A DNA stretch of 64,000 bases from positions 310,001 to 374,000 of the forward strand of contig SKCR01032776.1 of assembly GCA_019454045.1 (NCBI GenBank), in the 5' to 3' direction. This stretch comes from Zanthoxylum bungeanum (lineage: Eukaryota; Streptophyta; Magnoliopsida; Sapindales; Rutaceae). The translations under genes and the position numbers were made by a program. Numbering within the stretch: the first letter of the stretch is position 1; every line of letters begins with the position of its first letter. The notes beneath the pieces are model-generated. The model had not been told where the DNA came from. It saw nothing but the letters and a program-made list of their open reading frames with translations, and did no database searches. This document shows positions 55,239 through 64,000 of this stretch, one piece after another.

Positions 55239-58070
55239 TATAGCCAGTCACTCGAGTGTCTAACACCCGAACTATGTACGGTTGGCTCAAACTGCTGAGA
55301 AATGCTTTCGTCAGCGGATTTGCATGATTATCATCTTGATGCGATTTATTCGACCATCACATCGCCACGATGTATGATCCGAATGAATCAGATAAGTATC
55401 TAAGTATGTATCTGGATCGTTGATGAGACCATTAATTCTTTAGCCTGTGCTGACGCCTAGCTCAGCTGCTAACAGAACTATATCTAATCTAATTAGATTT
55501 GTATTAACCCAAATAACTTCTATTGTTGCTTCAGCTGCAACAACAACCCGCATTTGTTGTTTATTCGGTAACAGTATCTTGCTTGGAAGATTTCCAGCTC
55601 ACTGTACCGTTCTTCAAACTATATAGTACCGTTTGCGACTTTTAGTCGTCATTATCGGTTATAGGAAACTTGCTACAGTGACCCCAGTCACTTCAAGTTC
55701 TCCTTCTCCATAGACTAAGACAACATCCTTAGTTCTCTAAGATACTAACGGATGTTCTTAATATTAATCCAGTGACTATCACTCGGATTGGCCTGTTTGT
55801 GATCCATATGCTCAAAGCGTATGATACACCAGGTCTCGTACATTTTTCAATGTACGGTTTCTATGAGAGTATTTCGAAAGCCAAGCTTTCGCCGATATTT
55901 TTTTTTGGGAATATCATTTCCAAGAAATGACGTATTATCATTATTTTATAGGACATCCACTATCAGTGCGCTCCCACTAACCTCCTTATATACACAAGAA
56001 TTATTTTCGTTTTGAATTAAATCGTACACATTATGATTATATCAAAACGATAATTCCAAGAACCTAATGCTTGCTTCAATCCAATGGATCGAATAACCTG
56101 CATTATCCAAATGGATTTACCGTGGCAACAGGTAAAAGGTTGAATCGTAATCAACACAATGTTGATAACGATACCTTTCCGTTAAAAGCCTAGCTTTATA
56201 AGCTGGATGTTCGTCATCCATGTATGTCTTCCTAGAAGACATATAGTACCAATAGGCACAATGCCTTGTGGTACATCAACTAGTATCCAAACTGGTTGAT
56301 ATACATGGAATCCATTTCAGATTACATGACACTTTGCCATAATTAGGTAGTTGATACCTTGTATCACTTCCTCATACGTAGTCAGTTAGTATTCCTCAAT
56401 AAGATAGACATCTTTATGAGGTGCGATCAGAAACCCATACCCCAGGTTGTTTTCTGACTCTATCCGACCTACGCGGTTCTTGTGTATTCGAAGATTAATG
56501 GTAATAGTCTCATCCTGGATGAACTATTCTTGTTCCATTAAGATTCAGTGCCTTGAACAGTATTACTCTGATTTTCATCGAGTTATACTATCCTCCCACT
56601 TACCACTGCATATCGGTATTCCTCTCAGGAAAACCGTATGGTGAGTAACAATCTAATTGTTCTCTTGTGAGGTGTATAAGTATAATACTTATGGTATCCC
56701 TAGGATAACCTACATTTGGCACTTATTCTATTTGGGTTTTAGTTTGGTATCATCCAAACATATGCCTAGCATACCCAAATTATCAATAATGAGAAACCCG
56801 GTTTCTTTCCCGTTCATATCTAATATGATATCTGTTAACAGATTATTATGGAATCTTATTCAAAATAAGTTTCTACACTGTTTAAAGCTTATCCGTTGAA
56901 GGAAATGGTAGCTCAGAGCGACTCGTGATTAACCTTATTATGTCTAACACAATTCGGTTAATCCGTTCGGAACACAACCGTCAAACTGACGTATTCCGGG
57001 AGGAGTCTTATTTGAAAGAATACTATACTCTTCATATATATACTAGAAATTTATTGCTTAAGTATTTTCTATTACAGTCTTACCATGACGGTTTAATACT
57101 TTAGCCGATCTGTTTATCTATTTCGTGTCGAAACTGTAAAAGTTTCTGATTTGTGTTCTTCAAAAGAAACACATAACCATACGCGATGCCACATCCGTAA
57201 AGGTCACGAAATATTCATATCCATATCTAGCCTAGCTAGACATGGGCCCACTTTATTCACTATGAAGTAGGGCTAACAGATCGGTGGCATTTACACTTTT
57301 ACCAAGTAAATAGTGTTTTAGGCACTTTGCCCAAATAGACTAGATTCGTAGACTTTATTTGAATAGAATCAAATCAGTCCTAGTACCCGCTCTTCAAAAG
57401 TACGGATATACGATTCTTGTTAGTAGTGTCCCTGACAACTATGCCACAATTAAGTTTCTTAACTGATCAAATCAATTGAGCTATTTATTTGTCATGTTAT
57501 ATATTTGAGATATTATTTATATTCAAAATAAATCCTGTTATTCACATCTAATGTGTTTATCTCAATATCATCTTTTATAATGAAACACTTTAGTGTTCTA
57601 GAATATAAAGGTACACCCGCAGCGGGTTATACGCGATATAGAGATAATATTTCTAGTCAAACTAGATACATTATAACAGTTTCCTAATTTACGTACTAAC
57701 CCGAAGGTAGTTCCTAAATTCAGGTATCTACGGTTAAAACATCGACTTTCGTCCTGTTTCCAATTCGCAGATAAATCTCTATTGAAGTCAGTATCCTGTT
57801 CAAAACAGATTCTGAACATCAATATATTTTATGTACCACACTAAGTATTTAAAATCCAATTTCAATACTAGTTGTGAACATAATTATGACAATCATATTT
57901 GAAGTCAGAGCCTTGCTCGTCTTCTATTCCTTCTTAGGATATGTCATTTATCTTCCCAGAAGATTATAATGATTTTGCCTTTGCCTGTTTCAACATTCCA
58001 GAAGCCTTTGGCCAAGCCTCGTGTTTCTGGAATATCGAATTAAAGTGCGCCTTGCGCTACAAGCTTAATA
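55239..58070 (-). pseudogene. Eroded copia gag-pol of element F
   Basis: Order of remnants is as in B: RNase H (about 55260-55640), RT (about 55680-56450), integrase (about 56560-57380), and a gag/knuckle tract at 57900-58045. No ORF over about 80 aa in the right frame. The shared deletion junction is at 55837-55856. A further RT stretch (GTCTATCC-region seen in B near 11230) is also lost near 55870. Compared with B about 300 bp of gag are missing at about 58060. Confidence 0.75.
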
Positions 58071-61003
58071 TATATTATTTTATCAAATAAAATAATCTAT
58101 TAATTTCCAGGACCATCCTGAAACTTTATTCCCAATTTGAAAATTAAACCATTTAAACACATTTCCCCAGGATTATGTTTTAAATGTCAATCTTTCAATT
58201 ATATCTTGATTCTAATAGTCGAACTATTTAATCAACGATTTGTGGTACTATTTATTATAATGATTATAATAGTCCAACTATATAATCAAATATATTCTAA
58301 ATTAATTAACCTCAATTACATTGATTACTATAATCCAATTATAAAATCAACTGTAAACTGAAAATTAATTCAAATATATTGATTATATATAATTTATAAA
58401 TAATATATCCAATTATATATAATCAAATATAATACAGTCCATTAAAACAACAATTTAAATATTAGTCCAACTAACATTTAATCTAACGACGAAATAATTT
58501 GAATGAGCACGTATGGCGAGTAATTGAACGAGTATTGCAAATTCAATTCTTGCCTCCCACTATTTTTTGGCGAGCCTCTAACCCTCTGTCGAGTACTCGG
58601 GAAACCGTGTTTCCTAGTGGGCTAGGATCCCGTTAAATATCACACAATCTTGACTTTGGCCAACAAATTGTATGATAATTAACTAGGTAGATCTCGAAGA
58701 TCAATTGGATCTCATCCAACTCCTAGATCCAGTAGGTGGACATCCAAGTCCCAAACATATATCTTATATATGCCTATACATCGAATGTATACCCTAACCT
58801 TTTTCCTTGAATCAACTAGGCCTTGGCTTTGGCACAACAAACCTAGTGATCCCGTCAAGCGCGGACCCATTGACATGGAAGCTTCGTAATCAATGTCAAT
58901 GGACAAGAAGTGGTCTTGACTTTGGCCAACACCACAACTTGGACACGACACCGATATGGAACAAAGCCTCGTGATTAAAACACATCTTCGACGGACAAGG
59001 GCTTGACTTTGGCCAACAACCCCTGCCAATCTCGGATCTTGAGCAAGAATCACTCAATGGAAGGAAAATAAACGCTTGATATATAACGAAGGTTTTTCGC
59101 GTGCAAATTGGCTACCAATTTAATTATCTTTATTAAGGTCTCATCATCATACACCCTTAAACATGCATTCTAAACACATAATAAAGCGCATATGAAATAA
59201 AATAATAATGATATGCGGATGGATACTTTACATTGATCCTAGATCAAATCTCTCATTTTCTCTCTCCAAAGCTAGCACATGTATTTACTTCTACCTGTTA
59301 CACTACACTTCTAAAGAAACCTCATTTACATTGAGGGGAATAGGTGAGAAGAGAATACAAAGAGTATAGAGGTGAAAAGGCTGGACACGCAGGTCCAATT
59401 TAATAAATCAAATTTATTACAATTTCCAAAATTGTCCCACCCGACTAATATCCATCTGATATACATTATTCATGCATCGCAACCATGTATTCATACAAGC
59501 ATGTTATCAATCAATCAAATCCAATTAATTAATCTGATAATTAGTGATCATCCATGTTCAAACAACGATTTGATTTTTGCTCGAGTCAAACTCGTTTTGC
59601 GAATAAGTACTCAAAGTACGAATTCTCGAATTAAATTAAACTACATAATTAAATCCAATTTAATACGCATTTAATTCTAATTCACTATTTAATTCCAAAT
59701 TAAATATTACACTTTTATTAATGAACCTTTACGACTTAAATTCCAAATTTAATCGCAACGGGTCTCAAAGCCCGATTAACATCTAATGTTTTACTTAATT
59801 AAAGTCCAATGGGCTTTTAATTAATTTCTATAAGGCGTGGACTTTTGGTCAACTCGGGTCAAACCAAATAACCAAAATCCAATCCGGGAGTTACCTCATA
59901 AGCCTTTAAATTAATTTTGGCCCATTAGGCCCAATTAAATAATTAAGGTCCATTAAGTCATAATTGGACTTTATGGATACGGTTTTAGGCCCAATTGGAT
60001 CCAACCAAATTGCCTAAACTCAACTTTGTACAACAAAGCCCAAAAGCCCAATTACAACCTTTAAGGCCCATTTTCCAAAATAAGCCCAATTAATTAACTT
60101 ATAAAATTCTAAATTCCATAATTAATTAACCTATGTGTAATACACAATTAACCACCCAATTAATATTTCTAAAACATCAATTAGCATACTTAATCATGCA
60201 CTTTAACATTAATTAGTGTCCAACACAATTTATTAAAATCAAACCCAATTTACATGCTTTTGTTCTCGGCAATTAGGGGTTTTCCAATCCGATTCGGTTT
60301 CAATCCAATTGAATCCACAATCATCATTTCCCAAATCAATTCAATTCATCCAATGAATTAAAATCAAAAACAACAATGAATTTCAAATTCAATTGAATTC
60401 GGCCAAGCCACTTTAATTTGGGAAAAAGTTCCAAATCAAAATTCAATCAAATTGAACTTCAAAACAACATTACCCATTGTTTTAAGTCATCCATGATCAA
60501 ACAAACAAAATCACCAAGAAATTTAGGGTTCTTTAATTTCGACCAACATAAGCAATTTGGGGAAATTTGTTCCAAACACAATTTCAACAAATTGATCCAA
60601 TCAATCTTAAATTAAACATACTTTAAGCATTCTCATTCATCCAATTTCACAAAATATGCTCAAAATCAAGTTTACCCAAATTTGTCACTTTATGCCAACA
60701 TAAAAAATTGGGGAATTTGTTCCAACATAATTTCTTCTTCAAATTGATCCAATCAATCATTAATTCATCAACATTTAAGCATACTTAATCAATCAATTTA
60801 ATCAAATCATGCTTCAATTGATTTTACCCAATTTGTCATGCCCAAAATTTAGGGAAAATTGAATCCAATCCAATTTCATGAAATTGATCATACACAACTT
60901 CAATTCAACCTCATTCAAGCATACTTCATCAAACAATTCAACCAAATCATGCCTAAATCGAGTTTACCCAATTTTAACCCTAACTTTTTCATGCTTGATA
61001 ATA
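58071..61003 (-). other. Leader of element F
   Basis: About 2.9 kb with no gene, minus sense. It has AT-rich GTCCAACTA..AATCAA repeats (58210-58470), the CCTAGTGGGCTAGGATCCC block (about 58614) and CTTGACTTTGGCCAA at 58649, 58915 and 59002. Nearer the PBS there are degenerate AAATTGATCCAATCAAT and CATACTTAATCAATC phrases repeated at 60590-60960. Confidence 0.75.
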
Positions 61004-61015
61004 GCTCTGATACCA
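61004..61015 (-). promoter_or_regulatory. Primer-binding site of F (initiator tRNA-Met)
   Basis: Plus strand GCTCTGATACCA, one nt from the LTR edge; minus strand TGGTATCAGAGC. Confidence 0.93.
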
Positions 61016-61016
61016 T

Positions 61017-63173
61017 TGTTGAGTTCTAATATAGGTCCCAAGAATCATGAAATCAAGCAAGAAATTCGTATGAACACATCAAAGGAGTAAGGCAGAAACA
61101 TAACTCACATTGAACGGTTTTGGATGCGAAGAACAAGATGCGTTTTTGCCTCCCTCAAAGTCACGGCAGCAGCTCTCCAAGGCAGTGGGCTGCTCGGTTT
61201 TGATGGTGGTAGTCTCCTCCATGATCGGCCATTGATGACCTCCATTGAAGCTCCAAGCTTCAAGCTCCAAAAATGATTCCAAGCTCATAAATTCGTTTCC
61301 CTATCACCATAGTATAACCCAAGGTGTGTGCTAGCACTCTTTCCTCTTAATTATTCTCACCAAAACTGCAGAAAAAGGAGCAAGAATTCGGCTCCAAGCC
61401 GTGAGAGGGAGAGAAGAGAAAGAGAGGGAAAATGGGTTTCATAGAAAACGTAAAACCCTAAAAAATGTGAATAAAATCAAGAGAGAGAGAAAGTGTAAAT
61501 GCTTTTTATATTTTCCAAAATTTAATAAAAGCATTTACCACCTTTTACTTTCAAAAAGCAAAGTCAAAAGGTCAAAAGCAAAAATGCTTTTCCATCACCT
61601 ATCACTTTTTACTATTCACATCAAGTTACTTTAATAAAGTGACAACATGTAAAGTCACATCACATCACTCAAAGTGACAAGTGATTTGACAATTGATGCG
61701 ACTAGCGATTTGACGCTTGATGTGACTTGCGTGCCGCGCTCGAATTCGAAATGCGAATGCGCTCGCAATCACTCTCGGGCTCGGGTTCGCTAATTCCAAA
61801 TTAACGAATTTTCCGTCGCGTCGTAATTAAATGATTACGCCTAGCGAAATCACTATTCACGTCGCTAACGAATTAATTCAAAATTAATTCGTTCGCCTGA
61901 ATTAAAATCTAATTTTAATTCCGCGCCGAAATCCAATTTCATATAATATATCGAATATATTATTTTATCCGATTAATTCTAAATTAATCGTTCTCTCTCT
62001 TTAATTAATATTTTATCCCAGATAAAATATCTTCGTAATTAATCCCAGATTAATTTTCTCTCTCTTCGAATTAATCCCAGATTAATTCTATCTCTATCTT
62101 CTAATTAATCCCAGATTAATAAAGTGCGAGTTATACATCATCGGTGAATCTTCGGGAAGGGACCCATGAGATCTCCGGATATGTTGGCAGTAAATCGGGT
62201 CGTCGGACTATCCGAACACGTAAGTACCTCGTACTACGTTTATACCGATTTACAAGACAAGGTTGGCTTCTAGCAAAGCGCCATGCCTACCCAATTCTCC
62301 AGAAATATTCTTACACGAATATATAGATCTGTATCAAGCGTAGTATACCGTAGTATTGTGTATATCAGCCCAGTATCGGATAGTCACGTGTAGGGCTGGG
62401 GCTGGATAAGTGTCTGCCCCGTCCGAAGCACATGTCGGATGTCTGGTAACTAGTCTCTATAATCGGATATACATGACCTTGTCATAATATCCCGATGGCC
62501 GGCCAGCACTTAAGAGCACTAATACCGTATCCTGCGTGACATCATCTCCACTATGACTGGAGTGATACTTCCGTCTTGACATCACACCCAATACACTACG
62601 ACTCTCTGATAAACCCAGAAGTGGTGTACGCAGAACCGGTTAAAGCCCTGTACCACCAAGACCAAAGTCTATCGATTATCGTAAGTATTAGCGATGTAAG
62701 TCTCAGGTTAAGACTATACACACCTACCTTGATTTCGGCCTCCCATAGACACATAGTCATAATACCAATGGGATTCCGAGGGGTCTATCCAGAGCGAAGC
62801 TGTTTCTCGTACCATCGTTGAAACACGACCTCCTATCGCACTTGCATAAGTATCCAATACTTATATATATGAGAACTATGCCGTTGTGCCCTCTTAACGT
62901 GCACAAGTGCAATATTAGCCTATTCTGCATTATCGATGTCCAGTCTCGATAATACTCCGGCTAGGGATATTTAATGATTAAACCTTTAGGGACTGATATT
63001 GTCTCATATCATTCTCACTCCAGGAACTAATCATAGGGACCTCTCTTCATTTATATATCTAAGGTGATCTAATCACAAATGATGAGAGTACAATCTCCTT
63101 TGTCACATAGTTAATTTGTACAACAACACCGTGATCTGTACAAATAGTGACGCTATGGTCATTTTGTCCAACA
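61017..63173 (-). repeat. 5' LTR of element F
   Basis: Plus strand TGTTGAGTTC to TTGTCCAACA, 2,157 bp. Contains the most regular palindrome chain (61869-62120). The 69-aa ORF at 61079-61288 is identical to one in the left LTR, as expected for recent duplicates. Confidence 0.93.
61869..62120 (-). repeat. Chain of nine palindromes with 3-nt centres in F LTR
   Basis: On the plus strand the left stems are CGAATTAATT (centre CAA), GAATTAAAAT (CTA), GAAAT (CCA), ATAATATAT (CGA), CGATTAATT (CTA), ATATTTTATC (CCA), AATTAATC (CCA), GAATTAATC (CCA) and ATTAATC (CCA), each followed by its exact inverse. In element sense all nine centres read TNG. (T/C)-rich CTCTCTC spacers separate the later units. Confidence 0.93.
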
Positions 63174-64000
63174 CCAGGAACAGTATCACTCTGATTTTCA
63201 TCAAGTTCTACTTTCCTCCCACTAACCACTGCATTTAGGAATTCTTTCTCAAGGAAAACCGCATGTAGAGCAACAAATACTTTGTTCTCTCGTGAGTGAT
63301 AGAAGTAATATCCTTTGGTTTCCCTAGGATATCCTACGAATAGGCATTTATCCGATTTGGGATCAAGTTTGGTACCTTCCAAACGTTTGACGTATGCCTA
63401 GCATCCCCAAATCTTCAGGAATGAGAAACCAGGTTTCTTTCCTGTCCATATCTCATACGGAGTCTGTTGTACAGACTTTGACGGAATCTTATTCAAAATA
63501 AGAATTGTACTGTTTAATGCATATCCCCAGAAGGAAATATGTAGCTCAGTGCGACTCATCATAGACCTTACCATGTCCAACAAAGTTCAGTTTCTCCGTT
63601 CGGACACACCGTTTAATTGCGGTGTTCCAGGAGGAGTCCACTGTGAAAGAATACCATATTCTTTCAAGTAATCTAGAAACTCATTGCTTAAGTATTCGCC
63701 ACCACGGTCCGACCGCAATGTCTTTATACTCATGCAGTTCTGTTTTTCAACTTCGTGTCGAAACTCTTTGAATTTCTCAAAAGTTTCCGACTTGTGTCTC
63801 ATAAGATACACATAACCATAACGTGATGGATCATCCGTAAAGGTTATGAAGTATTCATATCCACCTCTAGCCTGTCTAGACATGGGCCCACAAACGTCAC
63901 TATGAACGAGGGCTAACAGGTCGGTGGCGCATTCACCCTTACCGCTAAAAGGTGATTTAGGCATTTTGCCTAATAAGCAAGATTCGCAGACGTCATATGA
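63174..64000 (-). pseudogene. Copia integrase of element H (partial at window edge)
   Basis: The frame is open from the window end: YDVCESCLLGKM carries the C..C zinc ligands of the pre-integrase region, then LVHSDVCGPM (first Asp), LRSDRGGEYLS (second Asp) and PQLNGVSERRN (Glu), a full DDE set. A TGA at 63584-63586 follows RRN where the family has an Arg codon. The frame resumes as RTLLDMVRSMMSRTE and SFLKIWGC, with a TAG at 63395-63397, then PKSDKCLFVGYPRETKGYYFY to the F insertion at 63178. The protein continues left of F at 53089. Only two nonsense changes are visible here. Confidence 0.92.

Larger units (their letters stand above)
53095..63173 (-). mobile_element. Element F: complete copia element of the pol-eroded subfamily
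   Basis: Two LTRs (53095-55223 and 61017-63173) with perfect TSD ccagg (53090-53094 and 63174-63178), PBS 61004-61015, leader, eroded pol and PPT at 55224-55238. Inserted in H between integrase and RT codons. The LTRs are near-identical apart from two indels in the palindrome chain, yet pol has no useful ORF. That contrast indicates F was already coding-dead when it moved. Confidence 0.94.
49412..64000 (-). mobile_element. Element H: copia element with recognisable pol (5' end off window)
   Basis: Minus-strand element inserted in G (candidate TSD catgt at 49407-49411; partner off window). 3' LTR 49412-51330, PPT 51331-51345, RNase H, RT, [F inserted at 53095], integrase to the window end. 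It is the best-preserved copia pol here and serves as the reference for A, B, F and G. Confidence 0.9.

Overview
Everything here was read by eye from the sequence; identities and copy comparisons are estimates, not alignments. The window is plant nuclear DNA, most likely from a flowering plant with a large, repeat-rich genome. It is AT-rich and consists almost entirely of nested LTR retrotransposons. Primer-binding sites match plant tRNA-Asp and initiator tRNA-Met 3' ends. The polyproteins are Ty1/copia and Ty3/gypsy (Tat/Athila branch). I see no rRNA, tRNA, CRISPR or bacterial-type operon. The only host-type gene is a LOG-like cytokinin-activating enzyme ORF, and it lies inside a retrotransposon.

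Layout. T (1-5830, minus) is a Tat/Athila-branch element with its 3' end off the window. It has a 2.1-kb 5' LTR, a tRNA-Asp PBS, an open gag-like ORF, no pol, and an intronless LOG ORF in element sense. T sits inside the integrase gene of copia element A (plus; 5831-8554 and 44681-about 45320). A's 3' LTR is split by copia element B (minus, 8555-44680, TSD cagaa). B is split by gypsy element D (plus, 13871-40336, TSD ttaac/gtaac). D is split by its close relative C (plus, 17537-31768, TSD aaagc), which has two 3.07-kb LTRs, PBS, gag, PRO, RT, RNase H, a second (archaeal-type) RNase H and integrase. D also received copia element E (plus, 35499-39786), which was later fused by deletion to the end of D's 3' LTR. 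To the right, A's LTR meets copia element G (minus, about 45321-49411) in a head-on inverted junction. G is split by copia H (minus, 49412 to beyond 64000). H is split by copia F (minus, 53095-63173, TSD ccagg).

Coding state. Only the two T ORFs (gag-like and LOG) are uninterrupted. C has a full domain set broken by a few stops and frameshifts. H is moderately damaged. A and D are heavily broken. B, F and G carry a badly eroded pol with the same internal deletion, although F's two LTRs remain very alike. This suggests a non-autonomous copia subfamily moved by proteins of relatives such as H.

Most unusual features: (1) the LOG gene carried by T; (2) a chain of about 8-10 short, near-perfect palindromes, most with a 3-nt centre, in every copia LTR long enough to show it, where several local rearrangements also map; (3) the pol-defective copia subfamily with a shared deletion; (4) CpG-rich palindromic and hairpin-forming tandem arrays in the gypsy LTRs and 3' region; (5) a 15-nt motif repeated in the long leaders of three copia copies.
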